NCBI RefSeq assembly: GCF_013393185.1
Contig: NZ_QJQX01000029.1
Coordinates: 1 to 64,000, forward strand
DNA: 64,000 bases
Reading direction: 5' to 3'
From: Sphingobium lactosutens
Lineage (GTDB): Bacteria; Pseudomonadota; Alphaproteobacteria; Sphingomonadales; Sphingomonadaceae
A program made the position numbers and the translations under genes. This document shows positions 18,989-26,675 of the stretch, piece by piece. The notes beneath the pieces were generated by a model that was not told the DNA's origin, ran no database searches, and was given only the letters and a program-made list of their open reading frames with translations. Position 1 is the first letter of the stretch, and each line of letters starts with the position of its first letter.

Positions 18989-19100
18989 GGGATATCCTTT
19001 CGTGAAATCACGATGGCGGGTGTTCATTGGGGTTGAGGGGAAGCGCAGGCGCGAAGCGGCACGCCCACCAATCAGGCTGGACTTGTCGAGCGGCAGTAAA

Positions 19101-19274
19101 TCAGGCGACGGGTCGTGATTGCGCCAAGCGCCTGATGGACTCGGTCGTCAGCAAGGTTCGCCTGCCGATCTTGATGGCGTCCAGGCCACCAGATTTGATC
19201 AGGACGTAAACCGATGACCGCCCGACGCCGAGCGCCTTGCAGGTGTCATTGATGGAAATGGCGAGAGGTTCCAT
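19101..19274 (-). CDS. AlpA/excisionase-like helix-turn-helix protein
   Basis: This 57-residue protein, found by reading the minus strand directly, runs from ATG 19274 to TGA 19101-19103. It reads MEPLAISINDTCKALGVG, then RSSVYVLIKSGGLDAIKIGRR and TLLTTESIRRLAQSRPVA. The SIND..CKALGVGRSSVYVLI..G.L..IKIGRR pattern is the HTH_17/AlpA family found as excisionases or transcription activators on integrative elements. With the integrase it would set the direction of recombination. The gene is short but all family positions are present. Confidence 0.85.
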   Translation of the reverse strand: MEPLAISINDTCKALGVGRSSVYVLIKSGGLDAIKIGRRTLLTTESIRRLAQSRPVA

Positions 19275-19461
19275 GTGCGTCTCCGTGTTTGCCGATTCGC
19301 GGCGAGAGACGGTTCAGTTTGCACACGTTCGCCTGTGCGTCGTCCAGCAATGGGAAAGCCGTGGAAAACTGCCGATGACGCGCGCTTACGAAAATGGATG
19401 TCGTCGTCCGAAAATCTTTAGGCCGTAGCCAAAAATTGGACGTCTTGCTTAGTTGAACCGG

Positions 19462-20355
19462 TTATGCAGCATCGCGCATCTGGACGATCCGCTGAAACTC
19501 CGACAGCAGTTCGGGGTGGTGACGGGCAAGATGGTGGACAACGCGCACATTGTCGATCAGGCGACAGAGATACCCGGTAGCCAGAACAAGGTCGAGATGA
19601 TCGCTGCCGTAGCTCTGTTCGATCATACGGAACTCGCGGTCGATGTTGGTCGCCTCGCGCTCCATGTGGTCCAGCTGCTCGTCACTTAAGCCACGAACGG
19701 CTTTGCGCTTCTCGCTGACAAGCTGGTGCTGCGGCGTCGCCGCCACGAGAGATTTGGCATAGGGCCATGAATAGCGATTCATTGCGATCATGGCCTCGGC
19801 GGCCTCGATCTGGCGCATGGGGCGCAGCTTTTTGAGTTCACTGAACGTATTGATTGGCACCATACGATCTTGAAGTAGCTTCACCACCTCCTCGCAAATG
19901 CCCTCGAGCAAGCGACGCTTGTTGCGGATGCTGGATATGTTGACGTTAAGCGCACGCGCCAACCGCTCCTCTGACACACCCTTTTCGAGCGCCTTCAGGA
20001 TCATCTTGTGTTCCTGAACGATCGCCATCCGGCTGATGCGCTTGTTGTAAGTGATGGCTTCGTCGTCTGTCGCGACAAGGCAGACAACATCCTTGTCGCC
20101 GCGCTCGGCGAGGATGTCGATACGGATATGCCCATCCAGTAAGCGATAACGTTCCGCCTCGCCCGCGATCCTGACCACCACCGGCGGCTCGATTATGCCG
20201 ACCTCGCGGATGGAGGCTGCGATCTGTCCGTATTTGACGGATCGCTTGATGGCCGGTGTAACCGCCCGCAACAATTCGATGTCGGCGAGCGGGATACGCA
20301 GACTGGTTTGCTCAAAGGCAAGTTTGATTTTGCGGTTGCGATTCCTACCTGTCAT
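19462..20355 (-). CDS. ParB/RepB-like protein with RepB C-terminal domain
   Basis: 297 residues. The N-terminal part (about 18-120) is a ParB-type nuclease-fold domain (IPLADIELLRAVTPAIKRSVKYGQIAASIREVGIIEPPVVVR, RYRLLDGHIRIDIL). A helix-turn-helix follows (GVSEERLARALNVNISSIRNKRRLLEGI), then a C-terminal region like that of plasmid RepB partition proteins. Its start overlaps the stop of the second ParB-like gene (ATGA). It is the third gene of a serine recombinase-ParB-ParB operon with no ParA-type ATPase nearby, so its partner is probably the recombinase rather than a segregation motor. Such trios occur on alphaproteobacterial elements, but their function is not established to my knowledge. 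Confidence 0.78.
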   Translation of the reverse strand: MTGRNRNRKIKLAFEQTSLRIPLADIELLRAVTPAIKRSVKYGQIAASIREVGIIEPPVVVRIAGEAERYRLLDGHIRIDILAERGDKDVVCLVATDDEAITYNKRISRMAIVQEHKMILKALEKGVSEERLARALNVNISSIRNKRRLLEGICEEVVKLLQDRMVPINTFSELKKLRPMRQIEAAEAMIAMNRYSWPYAKSLVAATPQHQLVSEKRKAVRGLSDEQLDHMEREATNIDREFRMIEQSYGSDHLDLVLATGYLCRLIDNVRVVHHLARHHPELLSEFQRIVQMRDAA

Positions 20356-21251
20356 TGGGGCGCGATCCTGACATTTTGAATCCGTTCGGCGAGACGACTG
20401 GGCATTAAGGCCAGGCTCTCATCTTCCAGCAGTGCGACGAAGGTTTCGTCATTGGAGAGCTGGCCAAGCGCCTCGACGATGAACACCAGCCGATTGCGAG
20501 TCGCCTCGGTCCTGCGGATCATCATCCGCTTGCGCTCCGTGTCCTCTTGAAAGGCTTTGACCAAGCCTTCGGGTGTCGCCGCGCTGTCCTTATTGACGAG
20601 ACGATTGAGCTTAGCGGCTTTGCCCGACCGCTTGCGGACCTCCACCAAACGGCGCGCTGCGATCAGCGCGCGCCCGCGCAAAAGCTTGTCCTCATAGGCT
20701 TTATGCAAGGCGGCCTGTACGCCCTGATCGTCGGCTTCACAAATCTCGAGGGCGACGGAAATAGGCAGATAGCCCGCCTCCACGGCGGCGACGAGCCGCC
20801 GCTCGCCGCGTTCCAACAGCCTGCCGACGCTGTAGACGTAGTTGACCGACAAGCCGATGCGCTCGGCGATTTCCGAATCGGAGTATCCGCGCTCGCGCAT
20901 ACCGACGATATCCTGCAACAGGTCCACGGCCTGATGCTGGCGGCGGGCGCAGTTTTCTACCAGGCTGGCAACCAGACAGTCCTCGGTATCGGCGCTGACG
21001 ATGAGCGCGGGCACCTCGGTCTGACCAAGTTCACGGAAAGCCTCAAGCCGCCCTTGGCCGCAGACAAGATCGTAAAGCGGGCCGTCCGCACCTTGCCGCG
21101 AGGTGACGGTGATCGGTCGTTTGAGGCCGATTTCCGCGATGTTCTCGACGATGCCTTTGAACACCTTTTTGCTGCGCAGGCGCGGGTTGACGATGGTGAT
21201 CCGGTCGATTGGGATCATCTCGACGCGCTGAGCGGGGAGCGCCACGGTCAA
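20352..21251 (-). CDS. ParB/Spo0J-family DNA-binding protein
   Basis: 299 residues with a full ParB N-terminal domain (IPIDRITIVNPRLRSKKVFKGIVENIAEIGLKRPITV, YDLVCGQGRLEAFRELG) and the ENCARRQHQAVDLLQDI box. The HTH is GYSDSEIAERIGLSVNYVYSVGRLLERG. The C-terminal part is charged and helical. It overlaps the recombinase gene by ATGA at its start and the RepB-like gene by ATGA at its end. It presumably spreads on or bridges DNA at the element's recombination sites. The ParB fold is certain; the role is inference. Confidence 0.82.
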   Translation of the reverse strand: MTVALPAQRVEMIPIDRITIVNPRLRSKKVFKGIVENIAEIGLKRPITVTSRQGADGPLYDLVCGQGRLEAFRELGQTEVPALIVSADTEDCLVASLVENCARRQHQAVDLLQDIVGMRERGYSDSEIAERIGLSVNYVYSVGRLLERGERRLVAAVEAGYLPISVALEICEADDQGVQAALHKAYEDKLLRGRALIAARRLVEVRKRSGKAAKLNRLVNKDSAATPEGLVKAFQEDTERKRMMIRRTEATRNRLVFIVEALGQLSNDETFVALLEDESLALMPSRLAERIQNVRIAPQ

Positions 21252-22819
21252 GCCGCTTTCCGAAACGGCATGCGTTTGGCCAGATCAAAGAAACCTTCGA
21301 GGGTTTCAAAGCGGAAGGCGTCGAGGGACAGGCCGTTGTGATCGGCCAGCCGCAACACGCCCTCGGCAAGGGTCATGCGTGGCAGAACATAATAGTCGTG
21401 GGCGTGCATGTTCTCATCGTCCATTCTGATGCAGATGGTGAGATCGGGGCGCAGGCTTTCATCGAGGCGGATTTTCCAGCGGCGACTACCTCCGCGCGTA
21501 AGCTTGCAGCGTGCAATGACGACGGACACCGTGATCTCGTCGTTGACCAGCAAGATATCATTTGCGAGATTCTGGATGGCGGTGCCGCCCACGGCATTCA
21601 CCCCGTCGATGACGGATTTGACGATCGACGGGTGCAGGCGGCGCAGGGCGCGGTTGATTTCGATATAGCGGTAGTCGTGCTCAGGCACGTAGCCAATCAG
21701 CGCATAAGCACGGAGCAGGCTGCCAAAGCGCGACTGATAGGCGCTGCTTGAAGGACCATCATCGGACTCGTCGATGATGAGGCCGGACAGATAGCCGTTT
21801 TGTTTGAGCATGTCGGCGAGCAGCGCGAGCATTTCCTCGTCGGTCAGGCGCTGTGAGCGTTGCTCGATGATGATCCGCGCCTGATCGAACAGCGCCTGCG
21901 GCACGAGCGCGGGAAATGCGCCATCATGCCTGATCCATTCGGATGGATCATTGCGGACGTGTCTGGTTTTCAGCTTGTAGGACGTGCGGCCCCAGACATT
22001 GTGACCGGCATATTTGTCGTTGATGAGAATCTGGTGCACGGCCCCGCGCGTCCACGGGCGTTCAAGGTCCGACATGATGCCCTGGGCGTTGAGCCATTGG
22101 GCGATTTGGCGCTCGGTGCGCCCGTCCTCGACAAATCGGCGGTAGATCTCGCGGACAGTGGCAACTTCGTGATCCGGTCCCGGCACGAGCACCACGCGAT
22201 CGGTGGCGATGCTCTTATGCTCACCACGATCCAGCATCCCTTTGTGGTTGCCGTGCTCATCAATCAGCATCCGGCGTAGGCCGAAACCGGGCGCGCCGCC
22301 CTGTCGGTAGCCGAGGCTGATAAGACGACACTGGCCCTTGAACACTTTGACCGAGAGTTCGCGGCTATATTCGCCTGCCATTACCTGTTTCACGGTCGTC
22401 ACGATAGACGACCCCATCGAACCATCGTTCTCGACCTGCTCCGCGCAGAAATGAACGGCGATGCCCGCGCTCTTGCACAGCCACACATAATGCGAGGCTT
22501 CATTGGGGTCTTGAAAGCGGCCCCAGCGGCTTACGTCGTAGACAAGGATCACCTCGAAATCGGCATTGCCGCTCTGGATATCGGCCAACAGCCGCTGAAA
22601 TGAATCGCGCCCATCAATGCGCAGGCCGCTTTTTCCTTCATCGGCATAGGTGCGGACGATCTCAAATCCACGCCGCTGTGCATAAGCGCGGATTTCGGCA
22701 GACTGGTTATCGGTAGAGTATTTCTGATGTTCGGTGGACATGCGGACATATTCAGCGGCCCGTTTGGGAGGCTGATCTCCGCCATGGCCACCGCTTCCTG
22801 TCCGCCACTCGATGACCAT
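21248..22819 (-). CDS. Large serine recombinase
   Basis: 523 residues. The resolvase domain has catalytic Ser in YVRMSTEHQ (about residue 28), YADEGKSG, and VYDVSRWGRFQDPNEA with catalytic arginines (Arg of SRWGR). It is followed by a recombinase domain (GYRQGGAPGFGLRR, WTRGAVHQILINDKYAGHNVWGR) and a zinc-ribbon-poor C-terminus (DESLRPDLTICIRMDDENMHAHDYYVLPR). Large serine recombinases carry out integration or excision at attP/attB. ATG 22819 has an AAGGTG site. It is the first gene of the recombinase-ParB-RepB operon, divergent from an HTH gene at 22896, and separate from the tyrosine integrase near the tRNA. Confidence 0.88.
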   Translation of the reverse strand: MVIEWRTGSGGHGGDQPPKRAAEYVRMSTEHQKYSTDNQSAEIRAYAQRRGFEIVRTYADEGKSGLRIDGRDSFQRLLADIQSGNADFEVILVYDVSRWGRFQDPNEASHYVWLCKSAGIAVHFCAEQVENDGSMGSSIVTTVKQVMAGEYSRELSVKVFKGQCRLISLGYRQGGAPGFGLRRMLIDEHGNHKGMLDRGEHKSIATDRVVLVPGPDHEVATVREIYRRFVEDGRTERQIAQWLNAQGIMSDLERPWTRGAVHQILINDKYAGHNVWGRTSYKLKTRHVRNDPSEWIRHDGAFPALVPQALFDQARIIIEQRSQRLTDEEMLALLADMLKQNGYLSGLIIDESDDGPSSSAYQSRFGSLLRAYALIGYVPEHDYRYIEINRALRRLHPSIVKSVIDGVNAVGGTAIQNLANDILLVNDEITVSVVIARCKLTRGGSRRWKIRLDESLRPDLTICIRMDDENMHAHDYYVLPRMTLAEGVLRLADHNGLSLDAFRFETLEGFFDLAKRMPFRKAA

Positions 22820-22895
22820 TCGTTACACCTTAGTATTGATCGCTCGCTTTCTCGTTGCGCTGCTTGCGCCTCCGTAACAGCAAAGGAGGTGCAAG

Positions 22896-23246
22896 GTGTT
22901 TTCAAAGAAGGGCAATTCATTTCCGATCGGGCGCGATATGCTGACCGACGCCGAGTTCGCGCAGGTGATCGCTTCGGCTCTCAAGGTTGAGTTCGGATCG
23001 ACGCGCAACGGTGCGAAGATGATTATGCAATGGACTGGCGTGAGCCAGCGCACGGCGAAAAACTGGTTGAGTGGAACAAATGTCCCCAGCGGGGTACATC
23101 TTATTTTGCTGGCGCGGGAATCGAACGCGGTGCTCAAGGCGATGATGCTGTTGGCCGAGCGGCCGGAAATGTCGCTCGGGGCCAGCCTGCTGTCTTTGCG
23201 TCGTCTGTTGGCGGAGACGATGGCGGCGCTCGATCAAATGTTATGA
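22896..23246 (+). CDS. Small helix-turn-helix protein, divergent from the recombinase operon
   Basis: 116 residues from GTG 22896, preceded by AAGGAGG with a 6-base spacer. KMIMQWTGVSQRTAKNWLSGTNVPSGVHLILLARESNAVLKAMM is a DNA-binding HTH. The start and the 76-base divergent spacing from the recombinase suggest that it regulates the trio. No enzymatic motif is present. The C-terminal end (SLRRLLAETMAALDQML) may dimerise. The next feature to the right is a 250-base segment with no recognisable gene (23247-23498). Confidence 0.7.
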   Translation: MFSKKGNSFPIGRDMLTDAEFAQVIASALKVEFGSTRNGAKMIMQWTGVSQRTAKNWLSGTNVPSGVHLILLARESNAVLKAMMLLAERPEMSLGASLLSLRRLLAETMAALDQML

Positions 23247-23498
23247 CCTGCAACATCATTCCAGTGGGCGGATTCCAGAGTCAGGGCAAAGCTACGCCGG
23301 TCGCAAGCACATGCGCGCGGGCGCACCCGGCCTCCGGTACTCAGCGGGAAATGGCGCCAAATTGGCCGCTTTGTAGCATTGCGATTTGGCACGGGAAGGA
23401 CCACGCAATGGTCGAATCCTACCAACCAGTTCGCTGCCAGGTGAGTCACCGTAAGTTGGAATTGCGAGTCAGGTTCGTTGGAATCAGCAAGGTGTCGG

Positions 23499-24380
23499 TT
23501 AACGGCCCTTGAGAGGCGCGATTTTCTCCAGCTGCGCGCAAACTTTTGCTGCATAGGGAGCCAAAAGGTCGCTGCGTGGCACGTCCCCGGTCTCGTCGGC
23601 ATATTCCTCAAACCATTCCGAGAGCCATTTCTTGATCGCCCTGATCGCTGCTGCCCGGTTGCTCAGGTCCAGCGCGCTGAGCCGGGCGTCGCCGATCAGA
23701 GATATAAGAGCGTCGCTATAGGCGTATTTCGCGTTCCGGCCTGGACCACCGGCCCGCTTGGGCTTGATGTCGAGTTCCTTGATAACCTCGTCGGGGTCTT
23801 TCTCGATCTTGATCGCCCCGGAAATCCGGTTCCCGCCCGGCGCGAGGCAAAGCGCCCGGACGGCGGCAAATTCCGATAGAAGCAGGACTCGCAAATTCCC
23901 GAAGAAATAACGACGCTCCAGATAGGTCGGGGTGCCCCTCCAGTTTCGGTAATAGGCCCTTGGTGCGCTTTCGCGCCGGAGATAGGCAAAGAGCTTTTCA
24001 AGCGCTTCCCGCGTCTCGTCGCTGGCGTTCGCGTAAATTGCCTCTCGCGGCTTTCGCAGCCTGCCTGTCCCATATTGGAAGCGACGCCAGAGCCACGCCA
24101 TGATCAGTGGAATGAGGCAGGCTGCGACAGCTATGCTCAAAAGGCTATCGGCAACCGCTTTGGATGCCAGCGCCGCGAAAATGGAGAGTGTCAGGCATAA
24201 TGCGGGAATTGTGAGAATGACGGGAACGGACCAAGTATAGACTGATGCTTGCCGCCCTATGTGATCTTCTACCGCTTGGATGACGCTATCCAGTTCATCG
24301 CGCGCCTGATCTTCATTTTCATTCAGGATGCGCAAGGCGATTCTCCGAAGTGAGCGGTCATCGTCATTGCGATCCATCAT
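23499..24380 (-). CDS. Two-pass membrane protein, integrase-linked cargo, unknown function
   Basis: 293 residues with an acidic N-terminus (MMDRNDDDRSLRR...), two membrane segments (about 45-70, VPVILTIPALCLTLSIFAALAS; about 78-95, SIAVAACLIPLIMAW) and a long cytosolic C-terminal domain of about 190 residues with no named motif. Its ATG is 7 bases after the integrase stop, and its ribosome site (GAGGGA) overlaps that stop codon, so translation is coupled to the integrase. Cargo genes next to integrases at tRNA junctions are often defence or phage-exclusion genes, but nothing in this sequence proves that. Confidence 0.6.
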   Translation of the reverse strand: MMDRNDDDRSLRRIALRILNENEDQARDELDSVIQAVEDHIGRQASVYTWSVPVILTIPALCLTLSIFAALASKAVADSLLSIAVAACLIPLIMAWLWRRFQYGTGRLRKPREAIYANASDETREALEKLFAYLRRESAPRAYYRNWRGTPTYLERRYFFGNLRVLLLSEFAAVRALCLAPGGNRISGAIKIEKDPDEVIKELDIKPKRAGGPGRNAKYAYSDALISLIGDARLSALDLSNRAAAIRAIKKWLSEWFEEYADETGDVPRSDLLAPYAAKVCAQLEKIAPLKGR

Positions 24381-24387
24381 CTATCCC

Positions 24388-25596
24388 TCATCGGCGGACT
24401 GGTGCGTTGCCGCTATCGCGCAACTGGTCCAGATAGTCGCTCCACCATTGCGCCATTTCAATACGTTCGCCCCAATAGGCGGACTGGTTGTAAATGCGTC
24501 GCACGCTGCCCGCGACCATATGTGCGAGCGCCCGCTCGATGGCATCGGGGTTCCATTTGCCCGATTCGTTCAGGAGCGAGGACGCGGACGTGCGGAAGCC
24601 GTGCGCGGTCATCTGGTCCTTCGAATAACCCATGCGCCGCAATGCTGCGTTGATCGTGTTATCGCTGATCGGCCTCGCGCGCGTCCGTATTGACGGAAAT
24701 GCGTAGCGTCCGGAGCCGGACAGGGAACGCATCTCCGAAAGGATCGCCAAGGCTTGCTTGGACAGAGGCACCGAATGGGGCTGACGCATTTTCATCTTCT
24801 CTTCGGGGATGATCCAGACTGCTTTGTCGAATTTGATCTCCGTCCATTCCAACTGTCGGATTTCACCGGGGCGCTGGAACACATGCGGCGTGAGTTTCAG
24901 GGCATACATGACGGCGGGATCGCCCTGATAATCCTCTATTGCCCGGAGTAATGCGCCGAATGTGGCGGGATCGGTGATCGCCGGGAAGTGCTTGACCTTC
25001 GCTGTGGTCAGCGCGCCTATAAGCAGTTGAGCAGGGTCGCGCTCGGCCCGTGCCGTTGCCACCGCATAGCGAAACACGCGGCTGGCGAAGGATCGTAAGA
25101 GATTGGCCGTCTCCAGTCGGCCCCGCCGTTCATGTTTCCGAAGTTCATGCAGCAGTTCCTGCGGCGTGATCTCCGTTATGGGACGCTTGCCGAAATCGGT
25201 GCCAAGCAGCTTCACGAACCAGCGCATCTTTTCTAGCGTCGGCTCCGCCAGCCCCTCCCGCGTTTTCTTCTCGATCAGTTCCTCGGCCACGCTGCTGAAG
25301 CTGTTGCTGGCGCGGATGCTTGCCTCGATCCGCGCTTGCCGTTTGGCACTGTTCGGATCAATCGCATGGGCAAGCTGTTTGCGGGCGGCATCACGCGCCG
25401 CGCGCGCCTCGGCCAGCGTGATCTCCGGGTAGGACCCCAGTGCCAGTTTGCGCTCCACGCCATTCATTCGGTATTTGAGGCGCCACAGCTTGCTGCCTCT
25501 TGGGTTGACCAGTAGGTAAAGCCCCTGAGAATCTGTCACCTTGTAAGGCTTCGCTTTTGGCTTGGAGTTTCGGATTGCCGTATCGGTCAGCGCCAT
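24388..25596 (-). CDS. int: Tyrosine integrase (P4/DUF4102 type)
   Basis: About 402 residues from ATG 25596 (MALTDTAIRNSKPKAKPYKVTDSQGLYLLV, the DUF4102 N-terminal arm-binding domain). The catalytic residues are present: Arg in QRPGEIRQLEW (about 242), His-x-x-Arg in TAHGFRTSASSLL (about 332-335), and Tyr in RRIYNQSAY (about 369). Such integrases insert into the 3' ends of tRNA genes. This one reads away from tRNA-Cys, which lies 166 bases from its start. The upstream in-frame extension to 25668 covers palindromic DNA and is unlikely to be translated. Its stop is coupled to the downstream membrane gene. Confidence 0.93.
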   Translation of the reverse strand: MALTDTAIRNSKPKAKPYKVTDSQGLYLLVNPRGSKLWRLKYRMNGVERKLALGSYPEITLAEARAARDAARKQLAHAIDPNSAKRQARIEASIRASNSFSSVAEELIEKKTREGLAEPTLEKMRWFVKLLGTDFGKRPITEITPQELLHELRKHERRGRLETANLLRSFASRVFRYAVATARAERDPAQLLIGALTTAKVKHFPAITDPATFGALLRAIEDYQGDPAVMYALKLTPHVFQRPGEIRQLEWTEIKFDKAVWIIPEEKMKMRQPHSVPLSKQALAILSEMRSLSGSGRYAFPSIRTRARPISDNTINAALRRMGYSKDQMTAHGFRTSASSLLNESGKWNPDAIERALAHMVAGSVRRIYNQSAYWGERIEMAQWWSDYLDQLRDSGNAPVRR

Positions 25597-25640
25597 TGGG
25601 GGCCTCGATGCTGTGGGGGCCTCGCGAGGCCCCCAAGGTA
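25597..25640. promoter_or_regulatory. GGGGGCC palindromes upstream of the integrase
   Basis: A perfect 22-bp palindrome (25614-25635, with 11-base half TGGGGGCCTCG) is flanked on both sides by further GGGGGCC or GGCCCCC copies. It lies between the integrase start and the tRNA. It could bind the AlpA-like protein or another regulator of integration, or act as a hairpin blocking read-through from the tRNA side. The function is inferred. Confidence 0.5.
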
Positions 25641-25761
25641 GGCCCCCATCGTCTGCGGTTACAGGCAAATAGAGGCGGTCGCTGCCAACCAGCGATTGCC
25701 TGTAAACTAGCGGAAATAAGGGGTTTTTTCAATTATCAGCGAGCGTCGGCTGACAGCAATA

Positions 25762-25835
25762 TGGAGGCCCGAGCCGGAATCGAACCGGCGTGCAAGGATT
25801 TGCAGTCCTCTGCGTAACCACTCCGCCATCGGGCC
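25762..25835 (-). tRNA. tRNA-Cys (GCA), likely attachment site of the element
   Basis: The minus strand folds as a tRNA. The acceptor 5' strand GGCCCGA pairs with TCGGGCC, then T and an encoded CCA end (25762-25764). The anticodon loop reads ACTGCAAAT, anticodon GCA for cysteine, and the T arm is GCCGGTTCGATTCCGGC. Length is 74 bases with CCA. The element lies against its 3' end, so the crossover core is most likely in the T arm to acceptor part, which stays intact after integration. A second copy of the 3' part should mark the distal element end outside the window. Confidence 0.97.
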
Positions 25836-25981
25836 TCGGCGTGGGTGGCCGCAAATGTGCGGCTTTGGCGGCAAAGTCAAGCGGGCTGTGGCGCAAAGAG
25901 CGCAAGAATCTTGGCGACCGTCGCGGAAAGCCGCTTGGCGCGGGCTGTCTGCTGATTTAGAGGTCCGATGATCTTCTTAGT

Positions 25982-25999
25982 GTATTGCATTACCAATAC
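25982..25999. promoter_or_regulatory. GTATTG/CAATAC inverted repeat before the pcm-like gene
   Basis: Six-base arms with a 6-base spacer occur 25 bases upstream of the chosen GTG. They could be a repressor operator or simply part of the promoter of the pcm-tolC operon. The evidence is symmetry and position only. Confidence 0.35.
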
Positions 26000-26023
26000 A
26001 GTTGTGCCAAGCGAGGAACTATC

Positions 26024-26656
26024 GTGACCGAGCAGAATTTTTCTTCGATGCGGAACGCCATGGTCGACAGCCAGTTGCGCACCAGCGACGTGGACGACCA
26101 GCGCGTTATCGCGGTGATGGCGAAGGTGCCGCGGGAGGACTATGTCCCCGCCGACCGCCGCGCCATGACCTATATCGACCGTCCGATCCCGCTCGACAAT
26201 GGCCGCGCGCTCAACCCGCCGCTGGTGACGGGTCGCCTGCTCAAGGAAGCGCAGATCGTCGCCGGTGACAAGGTGCTCCTGATCGGCGCCGCGACCGGCT
26301 ATGCCGCCGCGCTGCTTTCCGAACTGGGCGCGCAGATCACGGCTGTCGAGGAAGAGGGCGGCGCAGAGTTCGCCGTTGCCGGCGCGACCGTGGTTCGCGG
26401 CGCGCTCAATGCCGGCGCTTCGGCCGGTGCGCCCTATGACGTGCTTTTCATCGACGGCGCCGTGGAGGAAGTTCCCGCCGCGCTCGTTCAGCAGCTTGCC
26501 GATGGCGCGCGCGTCGTGACCGGCATCGTCGACCGGAGCGTTACGCGTCTGTGCAGCGGCCGTGTCGTCGGCGGCGCACTGGGGCTGAACCGCCTGATCG
26601 ATATGGAAATGGTCGTGCTGCCCGGTTTCAGCGCGCCCAAGGCTTTTGAATTCTGA
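26024..26656 (+). CDS. Protein-L-isoaspartate O-methyltransferase family protein
   Basis: About 210 residues. The N-terminus (MVDSQLRTSDVDDQRVIAVMAKVPREDYVP, IDRPIPLDNGRALNPPLVTGRLL) is the typical PCMT family start, and KVLLIGAATGYAAALLSELGAQITAVEE is the SAM-binding motif. PCMT enzymes methylate damaged isoaspartyl residues using SAM. In sphingomonads and related alphas this gene precedes tolC, as here. The start is taken at GTG 26024 with an AGGAA site rather than the upstream ATG 25985, whose extra residues are atypical. Motif I (GAATGY) is less glycine-rich than in E. coli Pcm, so activity on isoaspartate is not certain. Confidence 0.82.
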   Translation: MTEQNFSSMRNAMVDSQLRTSDVDDQRVIAVMAKVPREDYVPADRRAMTYIDRPIPLDNGRALNPPLVTGRLLKEAQIVAGDKVLLIGAATGYAAALLSELGAQITAVEEEGGAEFAVAGATVVRGALNAGASAGAPYDVLFIDGAVEEVPAALVQQLADGARVVTGIVDRSVTRLCSGRVVGGALGLNRLIDMEMVVLPGFSAPKAFEF

Positions 26657-26675
26657 CAATGATTGGCGGGGGGAG

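Noticed and set aside
19237-19428. A 63-residue plus-strand frame next to the AlpA-like gene
   Set aside because: It overlaps the AlpA-like gene on the other strand and has no recognisable features.
23247-23498. A 252-base space between the HTH gene and the membrane protein gene
   Set aside because: I looked for an RNA gene, repeat or small frame and saw nothing supportable.
25762-25835. A second copy of the tRNA-Cys 3' end as the left attachment site within the window
   Set aside because: Only a short chance similarity was seen (GGGAATCGAAC near 23117, inside an HTH gene), far too short for an attachment core.
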